A stretch of DNA of 64,000 nucleotides, from positions 186,001 through 250,000 of the forward strand of contig NZ_JANZLA010000004.1 in the NCBI RefSeq assembly GCF_025770785.1. Reading direction: 5' to 3'. The stretch is from Cellulomonas sp. SG140 (lineage in GTDB: Bacteria > Actinomycetota > Actinomycetes > Actinomycetales > Cellulomonadaceae). The notes beneath the pieces are model-generated. The model was not told the DNA's origin, made no database searches, and saw only the letters and a program-made list of their open reading frames with translations. Positions 52,372 to 60,867 of this stretch are shown in pieces (the first letter of the stretch is position 1; every line of letters begins with the position of its first letter). The position numbers were made by a program, and so were the translations under genes.

Positions 52372-52920
52372 CTAGAGGTACTGGCCGGTGGAGCGGGAGC
52401 TGTCGCCGTCGTCGTCCTGGTCGCGCGGGACCACGAAGACGCCCGGTCCCGCCTGCTGCGGGTGCACGCCCGGCGGCAGTGCGCGGCGCATCCCGGTCAG
52501 CTGTGCCTGCGCCGCCATCTGCTGCGCGACCAGCGCCGTCTGGATCCCGTGGAACAGACCCTCGAGCCAGCCGACCAGCTGGGCCTGCGCGATCCGCAGC
52601 TCGGCGTCCGACGGTGCGTCGTCGCTGAACGGCAGCGTGATGCGGTGCAGCTCGGCGACCAGCTCGGGGGACAGGCCCTCCTCGAGCTCGGCCAGCGACC
52701 GCTCGTGGATCTCGGCGAGCCGGCTGCGCGCCGCGTCGTCGAGCGGGGCGCTGCGCACCTCGTCGAGCAGCTGCTTGATCATGGTGCCGATCCGCATCAC
52801 CTTGGCCGGCTGCTCCACGAGCGAACCGACCTGCTCGTCGCGGTCCTCGTCGGGTTCGGGGCGCGCGGCGGAGGTCGTCACGTCGTCGTCCGCCACGGTC
52901 GTCTCGTCGTCCTGGCTCAC
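52372..52920 (-). CDS. bpa: Bacterial proteasome activator Bpa
   Basis: Bpa forms a dodecameric ring that opens the 20S proteasome without ATP and feeds it unfolded proteins. The 182-aa protein has an acidic disordered N-terminus (1-33), a four-helix core (about 35-145) including VEQPAKVMRIGTMIKQLLDE and LVGWLEGLFHGIQTALVAQQ, and a C-terminus ending exactly in GQYL. That motif docks into the proteasome alpha ring. The intact docking motif implies this organism keeps a 20S proteasome. It stands alone between the lipoprotein gene and the quinone reductase. Confidence 0.95.
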   Translation of the reverse strand: MSQDDETTVADDDVTTSAARPEPDEDRDEQVGSLVEQPAKVMRIGTMIKQLLDEVRSAPLDDAARSRLAEIHERSLAELEEGLSPELVAELHRITLPFSDDAPSDAELRIAQAQLVGWLEGLFHGIQTALVAQQMAAQAQLTGMRRALPPGVHPQQAGPGVFVVPRDQDDDGDSSRSTGQYL

Positions 52921-52957
52921 CTGGGCATTGTGCCGCCCGCCGGGCGCCCCGCGCCTG

Positions 52958-53932
52958 CTACGGCACCAGCAGGATCTTGCCGAACGCCGCTCCGGACTCC
53001 ATCAGCTGGTGCGCGTGCGCGGCCTGGTCGAACGGGACGTGCGTGTGCACGACGGGCCGCACCGCTCCGGCCGCCACCAGCGGCCACAGGTGCTGCCGGA
53101 CCTCCGCCATGATCGCCGCCTTCTGGGCCAGGGGACGGGACCGCAAGGTGGTGCCCAGCACGGTGGCGCGGCGCTCGAGCAGCAGGCCGAGGTCGAGCTC
53201 GGCACGGCGGCCCTGCTGCAGGCCGATGACGGCCAGGCGGCCGCCGTCGGCGAGCACCGCGAGGTTCTCGGCCAGGCCGCCGGCGCCGAGCACGTCGAGC
53301 ACCACGTCGACCCCGCGGCCCTCCGTCGCGGTCAGCACCCGGTCGGCGACGCCGGGGAGCCGGTGGTCGACGACGACGTCGGCACCCAGGGCCCGCACCC
53401 GTTCGCACCGCTCGGGACCCCCGGCGGTGGCCAGCACCCGGTGCCCCAGCGCGTGCCCGACCTGCACGGCGACGGACCCGACACCGCCCGAGCCGCCGCG
53501 CACCAGCAGCGTGTCGCCGTCCGTGAACCGAGCGGCCTGCAGCGTCGACCACACCGTGGCCAGCGCCTCCGGCAGCGCCGCCGCCTCCGCGGTCGCCAGG
53601 CCGTCCGGCACCGGCAGGCACAGCGCCGCGGTCGCGACGGCACGCTCGGCGTAGCCGCCGCCGGCCAGCAGCGCCGCGACGCGGTCACCGACGGACCACC
53701 CGCCGGTGCCCGGTCCGAGGGCGGACACCACGCCGCTGATCTCCATCCCGGGCCAGTCCGGCGCCCCCGGCGGAGGTGGGTAGTGACCCTGCCGTTGCAG
53801 CACGTCAGCGCGGTTCACCCCGGCCGCGCCCACCTCGACCAGCAGCTCACCGGCACCCGGCACGGGGTCCGCCACCTGGTCCACCTGCAGCTGCTCCGGC
53901 CCACCGGGGGCTCGCACCACGACCGCTCGCAC
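52958..53932 (-). CDS. Zinc-independent NADPH:quinone oxidoreductase (MDR family)
   Basis: This 324-aa medium-chain reductase has the N-terminal GroES-like domain (GVNRADVLQRQGHYPPPPGA near 39-58) and a Rossmann domain with GGSGGVGSVAVQVGHALG. It lacks the zinc cysteines, as in the PIG3/QOR group, and should reduce quinones or enones with NADPH. GTG 53932 has TACTTT six bases upstream and no Shine-Dalgarno sequence, so it is leaderless. It is divergent from the conservon. Confidence 0.92.
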   Translation of the reverse strand: MRAVVVRAPGGPEQLQVDQVADPVPGAGELLVEVGAAGVNRADVLQRQGHYPPPPGAPDWPGMEISGVVSALGPGTGGWSVGDRVAALLAGGGYAERAVATAALCLPVPDGLATAEAAALPEALATVWSTLQAARFTDGDTLLVRGGSGGVGSVAVQVGHALGHRVLATAGGPERCERVRALGADVVVDHRLPGVADRVLTATEGRGVDVVLDVLGAGGLAENLAVLADGGRLAVIGLQQGRRAELDLGLLLERRATVLGTTLRSRPLAQKAAIMAEVRQHLWPLVAAGAVRPVVHTHVPFDQAAHAHQLMESGAAFGKILLVP

Positions 53933-53938
53933 CCGGTG

Positions 53939-53944
53939 AAAGTA
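53939..53944 (-). promoter_or_regulatory. -10 box TACTTT of a leaderless promoter
   Basis: TACTTT (minus strand) ends six bases before the GTG of the quinone reductase gene. Confidence 0.6.
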
Positions 53945-54105
53945 CGCCGGAACGGACGAATGGGTGTCCCCGAGCGGGTGACGTCCGTGGCAAACTCGCC
54001 CCGCGACCTCATGGTCCGCACCACCGCGACCGATAGCACCCGAACGAGGTCCACGTCACCGCGACGCGCTGAGGCGTGCGTGGCACCGGGTCGGAAGGGA
54101 ACGAC

Positions 54106-57100
54106 ATGCTGCGACGGCTTGGCATCCGCGCCAAGGTTCTGGCGGTTCTTGCCGTGCCCATGCTCGTCATCCTCGCCGCCGGCGTGTTCATCTCCGCGAC
54201 GGCTCTGACGCAGCTGCGGCTGGACCGCGCGACCCGCGGAGTCGTCGACCTGGTGCAGGCCTACCAGCCGCTGAACGAGGCGTTCCAGAAGGAGCGCGTG
54301 GTCTCCACGACCAACGGCAGCGCGGACCAGATCAAGGCGGCCCGCGCGGCGACCGACAAGGCGCTCGCCGACGTCAAGCCGGTCGCCGCCAAGCTGGACC
54401 TCGCCGAGTTCCCGCCGGACATCGTCGGCAAGTTCACCGAGCTGCAGCGGTCCTTCGACAACGACCTGTCCGCCATGCGGCAGAACGTCGACACCCAGGC
54501 GCGACCCGAGATCATCCAGGGCGCCTACGCCAGCCTCGCCAGCCGCCAGATCGCCCTGGTCCAGCTGGTGGCGCAGACGATCAGCAACCGTGACGTCGCC
54601 AAGTACCTCTCGGCGCAGGCCGCGGTGGCGTCGACGGCGGACGACCTGGTGCAGGAGGCCGTCGCCGGCCTGACCCTGATGAACAAGCAGGCCGTCTCCT
54701 CGCTCTCGTCCGTCCAGTTCGCCAACCTGGGTACGCAGACCGAGAACCAGCGGGCGTTGGCCCGTGACCAGGTGGCCAGCCTGGGCGTCAAGAGCATCGA
54801 GATCGGCTACGCCGACCCGAACGCCGACTTCATGACGATGCGGTCGACGATCAGCATCGGCACCAACGCCGCGTTCGCCCTGGTCGACCCGGCAGCGTTC
54901 GCCAAGGCGGTCACCGACCAGACCGGACGCCTCAGCGCGGTCAGCACCGAGGTCCTGAGCAACGGCCACACCGTGGCGACCCGGGCGATCGACGCGCAGA
55001 CCCAGCGCGCCATCATCACGGTCGGCATCGCCATCGGCGCCGCCGTGCTGTCCTTCTTCTTCGCGGTGGTCGTCTCCCGCACCATCGTCGTCCCGCTGCG
55101 TCGCCTGACCGCGGCCGCCGCGGACGTGCGTGACGAGCTGCCGCGCCTGGTCGAGCAGGTGCAGGTCCCCGGTGAGAGCCCCTCGCTGGAGCTGCCGCAG
55201 ATCCCCGTGACGTCGTCCGACGAGGTCGGCCGCCTGGCCGCCGCGTTCAACGCGGTGAACGCCACCACCGTCCAGGTCGCCCAGGAGCAGGCGGCGCTGC
55301 GCGGGTCCATCGCCGAGATGTTCGTCAACGTGGCCCGCCGCGACCAGGTGCTCCTCAACCGCCAGCTGTCGTTCATCGACTCGCTCGAGCGGTCCGAGGA
55401 GGACCCGAGCACCCTGGCCAACCTGTTCCGCCTCGACCACCTCGCCACCCGCATGCGCCGCAACGCGGAGTCGCTGCTGGTGCTCGCCGGCATCGACTCC
55501 GGCCGACGCCTGCGCGACTCGCTGCCGCTGTCGGACGTCATCCGCACCGCCTCGTCCGAGATCGAGCAGTACGACCGCGTCGAGCTGGAGCTCACCGCCG
55601 ACCCGGCCATGCTCGGGTTCAACGCCCTGCCGGCCGCGCACCTGCTCGCGGAGCTGCTGGAGAACGCCACCGTGTTCTCCGAGCCCGAGACGCCGATCGT
55701 GGTGGCCACGGGTGTCCGGGGCGACCAGGTCGAGGTCCGCATCATCGACCAGGGCCTCGGCATGAGCGACGTCGAGCTGGACGCCGCCAACGAGAAGATC
55801 CGGTCGGTCGGCGCGGGTGACGCGCTGGGCGCCCAGCGCCTGGGCCTCTTCGTCGTCGGCCGGCTGGCGCAGCGCCTCGGCGCCGAGGTGGAGCTCCGCA
55901 AGAGCAGCCGTGGCACGACCGGTACCGAGACGGTGGTGCGCTTCCCGTCGACGCTGTTCCAGTCGACCGAGGTCTCCGCGCTGGGCAGCTACGGCCCGGC
56001 GGTCCCGTCGGTGCCCGTGCCCGAGCTGGAGGAGGCGCCCGAGGCGCAGCCGGTGGACCTCGCAGCGCTCACGGACGGCGCGACGCCGCTCGGCCTGCCT
56101 CGTCGTCGCGCGGGGGTCGATCCCGCCGCGCCGCCGGCCTCGCTGCCCACCCGGACCCCTGCCGCCCAGCCTTCGGCCGCCTCGGCACCGCTGCCGCCGG
56201 CCGCGCCGCTGGCGCCCGCCGCCGCGGACCAGCGACCCGGTGGGCTGCCGCAGCGCTCGCGCAAGACGTTCGACGAGAACGCCATCGTCCTGCCCGAGGC
56301 GCCCACCCCGACCCTCTCCCCGTCGCTGTCCGCGGAGGCACCCGACTGGGCACCTGCCGTGGTGGACTCGCAGGCGGGTTCCGGCCTGCCGAGCCGTACC
56401 CGTGCCGCGACCTCGGCGTGGTCCTCGGAGGGTGCGGCCGGCGCGGCAGCCGCGCCGCTGGCACCGGCCCCCGACGCCGGCGTCCGTACGGGGCTGTTCT
56501 CCGGCTTCCGCGGACGCGGGGACCTCGGCGCCACCCGTCCCGTCGACCAGGCGCCGACCGGCCTGCGGCGGGCCGGTGACGGTGCGGCACCGGCAGCGGC
56601 GGCCTTCTTCCAGGCACGGCCCGCCCAGACGAGCTTCCAGCCCGAGCCGCTCGCGCCGGAGACGCCCGAGCCGGCGCCGATGGTGGTGCCCGGGCTCGCT
56701 CCGGACGACGACCTGCTGCCCGCCGACTACGCCGCGTACGCGGACGGCCCTGCCTTCGCCGACGCTCCCTCCTTCGAGGACGCCCCCGCCTTCGCCGACG
56801 CCCCCGCCTTCGCCGACCCGCCCGCCTTCGCTGACGCGCCCGCCTTCGCGGACGGCCCGGCCTTCGCGGACGCCCCGGCCGAGACGCCGGGCGAGCCGGA
56901 CGTCGCAGCCGACGAGCCCGCCGTTCCCGCCGAGCTGCCGGCGTGGGTCCCCGCCTCGCTGTCCGAGCACGACGTGACCGAGGCGGCGCCGCAGGCGCTC
57001 GCCGAACCCGTCACCGAGCCGGCGATGCCGAGCTGGGCGGCGCCGGCGGTCGACCTCGCGGGCTGGGCACCGCCCGCCGACGAGGTGCCGACGTTCGAGC

Positions 57101-58611
57101 CGGAGCCGGCGGCCTTCACCTCGTACAGCGGTTTCGCCGGCTGGTCGGCACCGACCACGGCACCGACCACCGAGACGACCCCGCTCGACGAGCCGGCGGC
57201 GTACCTGCCGTTCGGTCGGTCGATGGACGAGGCGCGGGCGTGGACCACCGGGACCATCCCGGTGGTGCCCGAGCCGATCGGCTTCCCCGGCACCCCGGTG
57301 CCGGCCGCGCCGGAGCCGCCCGCGGCCTGGGCGCCGCCGGTCCCGACCGAGCAGTCCGACGAGGCCGCAGGCGAGTGGCCCCAGCCGGCCTGGCAGTCCC
57401 CGGCCTGGCAGCCGCCGACGTGGTCGTCGCCCTGGAGCGAGCAGGCGCCGGCGGCATCGGTGCCGGACGCCGAGGCGCCGCTGCCGGTGGTCGGCCTCGC
57501 ACCGGACGCGGAGCCGGAGCCGTTGCCGGTCGCCCGTGCGCTGCCGGAGCCCGTCGGCGCAGCGGTGCCGGACGTCGCAGACCCGGTGTTCGGCGGCTGG
57601 CCGCCCGTCCAGGGTGAGCCGGAGGAGTCCGCGCCGACCCAGCTGTTCTCGCCGATCGAGGCCGCGGAGGCCATCGCGCCCGCCCCGGCACCGTTCGCGG
57701 CCCCCACCCCGTTCGGAGGTCAGCCGGAGCCTGAGCCGGCCGAGCCCGTCGAGCCGGCCCCGATCGCCTGGCAGCAGCAGGCCGCCTGGGCCCCCACCAA
57801 CGCCGCCCCGGCAGCGGTCGCCCCGGCGCGCTCTCGGGAGCGTGCACCTCGCAAGCGCGGTCTCTTCGGTCGTCGGCGCCCCGCGCCGGAGACGGGCCAG
57901 ACGCCGGTGGTCCCGGCTGCACCCGTCGCGGCCGCCCCGTCGGCCCCGGTCCGCAGCACCGTATGGGGGCCGGACGGCGCGGCTGCCAAGCCCTCCGTCA
58001 ACCCGCCCGCACCGCAGGCGACGGCGTTCGCGACCGCTCCCGGCTTCGAGGCCCCGGCCTTCGCGGCACCCGTGCCGACGTTCTCCCCGGCGCCCGCCGC
58101 ACCGGCCCCGCTGCCGCAGGCCGCTCCGCCGGCCCCGCACCCGGCACCGGCCGCACCCCCCGCACCGGCGCCGCTGATGCCGGCGGTGCTCGACACGCGC
58201 CAGGCGGCCTGGTCGGGAGCACCGGAGCCGGCGTCGAACAGCTGGGCGCCGTCCGGCTGGGCGCCGCGCGCCGACTCGGCGAGCACGGTGCCGCAGCCGA
58301 ACCCCGCTCCGGTCGCCCGGATCGGCGCCCTGGACGACGACGTCGCGGCGATGCTCGCGATGCGGTCGGACATCCAGGAGCAGGCTCTGTCCGAGCTGAG
58401 CCAGCTGTCGGCCTACCGGCCGCAGGTGGTGTCCGGCGCCGCCGAGCGCCTCACCAAGCGCGTGCCGACGGCGATCCCCGAGGCGCCCGAGATCGACACC
58501 GCCGCCGCAGGAGCCGAGCGCGACCCGGCCCAGCTGCGGTCACGACTGTCCAGCTTCCAGTCCGGCACCGCCCGCGGTCGCCGTGACGCCGGCCAGGACG
58601 GTGCCCGATGA
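54106..58611 (+). CDS. cvnA: Conservon sensor histidine-kinase-like protein CvnA with giant Pro/Ala tail
   Basis: This 1501-aa membrane kinase heads the conservon. TM1 is 9-31, an extracellular helical (NIT-like) sensor 32-301, TM2 302-325 and a HAMP-like linker 326-395. The helical region RLDHLATRMRRNAESLLVLA (442-461) is the dimerisation part. The GHKL ATPase has LLAELLENATVFSEP (N box, 513-527), DQGLGM (548-553) and GLFVVGRLAQRLG (580-592). After residue 620 comes a low-complexity Pro/Ala-rich tail of about 790 residues with seven PAFADA-like units (882-923). A predicted helical segment (about 1409-1437, DDDVAAMLAMRSDIQEQALS...) lies near the end. ATG 54106 follows GGAAGGGA. Confidence 0.92.
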   Translation: MLRRLGIRAKVLAVLAVPMLVILAAGVFISATALTQLRLDRATRGVVDLVQAYQPLNEAFQKERVVSTTNGSADQIKAARAATDKALADVKPVAAKLDLAEFPPDIVGKFTELQRSFDNDLSAMRQNVDTQARPEIIQGAYASLASRQIALVQLVAQTISNRDVAKYLSAQAAVASTADDLVQEAVAGLTLMNKQAVSSLSSVQFANLGTQTENQRALARDQVASLGVKSIEIGYADPNADFMTMRSTISIGTNAAFALVDPAAFAKAVTDQTGRLSAVSTEVLSNGHTVATRAIDAQTQRAIITVGIAIGAAVLSFFFAVVVSRTIVVPLRRLTAAAADVRDELPRLVEQVQVPGESPSLELPQIPVTSSDEVGRLAAAFNAVNATTVQVAQEQAALRGSIAEMFVNVARRDQVLLNRQLSFIDSLERSEEDPSTLANLFRLDHLATRMRRNAESLLVLAGIDSGRRLRDSLPLSDVIRTASSEIEQYDRVELELTADPAMLGFNALPAAHLLAELLENATVFSEPETPIVVATGVRGDQVEVRIIDQGLGMSDVELDAANEKIRSVGAGDALGAQRLGLFVVGRLAQRLGAEVELRKSSRGTTGTETVVRFPSTLFQSTEVSALGSYGPAVPSVPVPELEEAPEAQPVDLAALTDGATPLGLPRRRAGVDPAAPPASLPTRTPAAQPSAASAPLPPAAPLAPAAADQRPGGLPQRSRKTFDENAIVLPEAPTPTLSPSLSAEAPDWAPAVVDSQAGSGLPSRTRAATSAWSSEGAAGAAAAPLAPAPDAGVRTGLFSGFRGRGDLGATRPVDQAPTGLRRAGDGAAPAAAAFFQARPAQTSFQPEPLAPETPEPAPMVVPGLAPDDDLLPADYAAYADGPAFADAPSFEDAPAFADAPAFADPPAFADAPAFADGPAFADAPAETPGEPDVAADEPAVPAELPAWVPASLSEHDVTEAAPQALAEPVTEPAMPSWAAPAVDLAGWAPPADEVPTFEPEPAAFTSYSGFAGWSAPTTAPTTETTPLDEPAAYLPFGRSMDEARAWTTGTIPVVPEPIGFPGTPVPAAPEPPAAWAPPVPTEQSDEAAGEWPQPAWQSPAWQPPTWSSPWSEQAPAASVPDAEAPLPVVGLAPDAEPEPLPVARALPEPVGAAVPDVADPVFGGWPPVQGEPEESAPTQLFSPIEAAEAIAPAPAPFAAPTPFGGQPEPEPAEPVEPAPIAWQQQAAWAPTNAAPAAVAPARSRERAPRKRGLFGRRRPAPETGQTPVVPAAPVAAAPSAPVRSTVWGPDGAAAKPSVNPPAPQATAFATAPGFEAPAFAAPVPTFSPAPAAPAPLPQAAPPAPHPAPAAPPAPAPLMPAVLDTRQAAWSGAPEPASNSWAPSGWAPRADSASTVPQPNPAPVARIGALDDDVAAMLAMRSDIQEQALSELSQLSAYRPQVVSGAAERLTKRVPTAIPEAPEIDTAAAGAERDPAQLRSRLSSFQSGTARGRRDAGQDGAR
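56749..56874 (+). repeat. Seven 18-bp in-frame repeats encoding PAFADA-like units
   Basis: The units read PAFADA, PSFEDA, PAFADA, PAFADP, PAFADA, PAFADG, PAFADA (residues 882-923 of CvnA). The DNA copies (CCCGCCTTCGCCGACGCC type) are nearly identical, so copy number may vary between strains. Confidence 0.85.
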
Positions 58612-58699
58612 ACCTTCGACCCACCCACCACGTCCCCCGCACCACACCGGGGGTCGGCTGCACAGCAGTCCGTCCCGACTGCACCATCAAGGAGGAAGT

Positions 58700-59149
58700 G
58701 TGACCGCGCTCAGCACCGAGGCAGCCAACTTCGGCTGGCTCCTGGACAACTTCGTCCGGACCGTGCCCGGCACCCGCCACACGTTGGTGGTGTCGGCCGA
58801 CGGTCTGCTCATGGCGATGTCCGAGCAGCTCGACCGCACCAGCGGCGACCAGCTCGCGGCCATCGTCTCGGGCATGTCGAGCCTGACCCGTGGCGCCTCG
58901 CGCCAGCTGCACGCCGGGGAGGTGCGGCAGGCCATCGTCGAGATGGACAACCTGTTCCTCTTCCTGATGAGCGTGTCCAACGGGTCCGTCCTGGCCGTGG
59001 TGGCAGACTCCACGTGCGACGTGGGCCTGATCGGCTACGAGATGGCGATGCTCGTCTCCCGTACCGAGGCGACGCTCACGCCGCAGCTGATCTCGGAGAT
59101 GCGCGGCCAGCTCCCCGTCGACGGTGCTACCCGCGCCCCCGTCGCCTGA
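58700..59149 (+). CDS. cvnB: Conservon roadblock/LC7-domain protein CvnB
   Basis: This 149-aa roadblock/LC7 fold protein is the second conservon component, expected to sit with CvnA, CvnC and the GTPase CvnD at the membrane. FGWLLDNFVRTVPGTRHTLV (10-29), VSADGLLMAMSEQLDR and LFLFLMSVSNGSVLAVVAD are the conserved strands. GTG 58700 has GGAGGA nine bases upstream; the frame is open 39 codons further but without family similarity. It follows cvnA by 88 bases. Confidence 0.93.
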   Translation: MTALSTEAANFGWLLDNFVRTVPGTRHTLVVSADGLLMAMSEQLDRTSGDQLAAIVSGMSSLTRGASRQLHAGEVRQAIVEMDNLFLFLMSVSNGSVLAVVADSTCDVGLIGYEMAMLVSRTEATLTPQLISEMRGQLPVDGATRAPVA

Positions 59150-59162
59150 GCGGAGCCTGACC

Positions 59163-59540
59163 ATGGCAGAGCACCTCGAGTACGAGGCCCGGACGGTACG
59201 GCCCTACGCCGTCACCGGTGGCCGGGTGAAGTCGGCACGGTCCGACCTGCCGCTGGAAGCCCTTGTCGAGCAGATGCCCGGGGCCGTCGCCGGCACCGGT
59301 CTGCCGCCCGAGAAGCGCGCGATCCTGCACCACGCCTCGGTCGGCTACATCTCCGTGGCAGAGCTGTCGGCCCTGCTCCACCTCCCGCTCGGCGTGATCC
59401 GGATCCTCGTGTCCGACCTCGCCGACCAGCAGTTCGTCCGTGTGCACACCTCGCAGCCGGTGGAAGTGAACACCGGTGAGTCCCCCGCCCTGTCCCTGAG
59501 CGTGCTGGAGAGTGTTCTCAATGGCATTTCCGCCCTCTGA
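59163..59540 (+). CDS. cvnC: Conservon DUF742 protein CvnC
   Basis: This 125-aa DUF742 protein contains a winged-helix-like unit. VRPYAVTGGRVKSARSDLPL (13-32) is the family start and SVGYISVAELSALLHLPLGV-IRILVSDLADQ the helix-turn-helix part. ATG 59163 has GGAG seven bases upstream. Its last 20 bases overlap the cvnD start, so translation is coupled. Its function in the complex is unknown. Confidence 0.93.
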   Translation: MAEHLEYEARTVRPYAVTGGRVKSARSDLPLEALVEQMPGAVAGTGLPPEKRAILHHASVGYISVAELSALLHLPLGVIRILVSDLADQQFVRVHTSQPVEVNTGESPALSLSVLESVLNGISAL

Positions 59541-60132
59541 CGCCGCCGTCGCCGCTCCGACGGGACAGGCCGCGTCCACCGCACCCACTGTCGTCAAGAT
59601 CGTCGTCGCGGGCGGCTTCGCCGTCGGCAAGACGACCTTCATCGGGTCCATCTCGGACATCGAGCCCCTCAACACCGAGGCCGCGATGACCGAGCACTCC
59701 GTCGGCGTCGACGACGCCGGTGGCGTGTCCGACCGGAAGACCACCACCACGGTCGCCATGGACTTCGGCCGCATCGCGCTGCCGGGCTCCCTGTGGCTGT
59801 ACCTGTTCGGCACCCCTGGGCAGGACCGCTTCCTGTTCATGTGGGACGACCTGGTCCGCGGCGCGATCGGTGCCGTGGTGCTGGTCGACACCGACCGGCT
59901 CGACCAGTGCTTCCCGGCGGTCGACTACTTCGAGAGCCGTGGCATCCCGTTCGTCGTGGGTGTCAACTGCTTCGACGGCGTCGCCAAGCACGCCCTGGAG
60001 GACGTGCGCGAGGCGCTGGCGATCCCGCCGCACGTGCCGGTGCTGTACACCGACGCGCGTTCGCGGGCCGCGACCAAGCAGGCGCTGATCGCCCTGGTGC
60101 AGCTGGCGATGGCCCGCCTGCGCGCACGCTGA
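59521..60132 (+). CDS. cvnD: Conservon GTPase CvnD
   Basis: This is a 203-aa Ras-like GTPase of the conservon (MglA-related). P-loop AGGFAVGKTT (30-39), the switch-II motif FGTPGQDRF, where Gly replaces the usual Asp of DTPG, and NCFD in the place of NKxD are visible. It likely cycles with CvnB as regulator. ATG 59521 lies inside cvnC; a GTG three codons earlier is an alternative. It ends the four-gene conservon. Confidence 0.94.
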   Translation: MAFPPSDAAVAAPTGQAASTAPTVVKIVVAGGFAVGKTTFIGSISDIEPLNTEAAMTEHSVGVDDAGGVSDRKTTTTVAMDFGRIALPGSLWLYLFGTPGQDRFLFMWDDLVRGAIGAVVLVDTDRLDQCFPAVDYFESRGIPFVVGVNCFDGVAKHALEDVREALAIPPHVPVLYTDARSRAATKQALIALVQLAMARLRAR

Positions 60133-60163
60133 GCACGCAGCGCCCGACGCACCTCGCACGACC

Positions 60164-60781
60164 ATGACGGCCGGTCCCTCCGGGGGCCGGCCGTCGTCGT
60201 CCGGGGACGGTCCCGTGTCGTCCGAAGGCGGCTCGGTGTCGTCCGAAGGCGGCTGGGTGCCGTCCGGGGGCAGCCCGGTGCCGGACGAGAATGGAGCGGT
60301 GATCCCGAGCCCGCGCACGGCCGCCGAGGCGGACGGCTGGGTGGGGCGGCCGGCGCCGCCGCGTGACCTGGTCTACGTGGACGGTTCGGCGCTGAGCCGG
60401 TTCCTCGAGGGTGCGCCCGAGCGTGCGGCGTGGGGGCAGTTCGTCGCCGGTCGGCAGGGCGACCTGGTGACGTCGGTGCTCGGCGTGACCGAGCTGAAGC
60501 GGGTCGCGCAGCTGCTCGGTAGGCCGGCGCGGGACCAGGCCGATGCCGCGACAGAGCAGGTGGACGTCGTCCGGTTCTCGGACCAGGCGCTGAAGGCGGC
60601 GTCCCGGGTCTCGGCCGTGCTGCCGCCGTTCGTCGCCCTGCACCTGGGCGCGGCGCTGGCGCACCCGGACGTGCGGACGGTGGCGACCTACGACACGGAC
60701 CTGGCGCGCGTGTGCGTGCTGCACGGGCTGGTGGTGGTGTCCCCGGGCTGGCCGGACCGGTGGTGGGAGCGGGTCGGCTGA
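60164..60781 (+). CDS. PIN-domain-like protein with incomplete active site
   Basis: From ATG 60164 the product has 205 aa: a Gly/Ser-rich N-terminus of about 65 residues, partly built from three 21-bp repeats, then a PIN fold. The first acidic residue is in LVYVDGSALSRF and the second in TSVLGVTELKR; the fourth is in VATYDTDLARV. The third, normally in DAIHLA, is replaced (FVALHLGAAL). RNase activity may therefore be weak or lost. No antitoxin gene lies beside it, so a toxin role is not supported. A later GTG (60299) could be the true start. Confidence 0.7.
   Translation: MTAGPSGGRPSSSGDGPVSSEGGSVSSEGGWVPSGGSPVPDENGAVIPSPRTAAEADGWVGRPAPPRDLVYVDGSALSRFLEGAPERAAWGQFVAGRQGDLVTSVLGVTELKRVAQLLGRPARDQADAATEQVDVVRFSDQALKAASRVSAVLPPFVALHLGAALAHPDVRTVATYDTDLARVCVLHGLVVVSPGWPDRWWERVG
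60215..60277 (+). repeat. Three decaying 21-bp tandem repeats
   Basis: GTGTCGTCCGAAGGCGGCTC at 60215, a near-identical unit at 60236 and a diverged one at 60257 encode VSSEGGS, VSSEGGW and VPSGGSP in the N-terminus of the PIN-like protein, if that start is used. Confidence 0.7.
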
Positions 60782-60867
60782 GCGGTGCGGGACCGGCGGC
60801 CGGGACCGTCGACCGGAGGGGCCCGTCGGCGGCTGTGGGAAAATCGTCGAGCCGCCACCTGTCTGGA

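Noticed and set aside
53815..58140. A 1441-codon open frame on the minus strand opposite cvnA
   Set aside because: It is the mirror of a GC-biased coding sequence. Its translation is Arg/Gly-rich with no domain, and the plus strand encodes clear kinase motifs.
60164..60781. Toxin-antitoxin module
   Set aside because: The PIN-like protein lacks one acidic ligand and no small antitoxin gene lies upstream or downstream.
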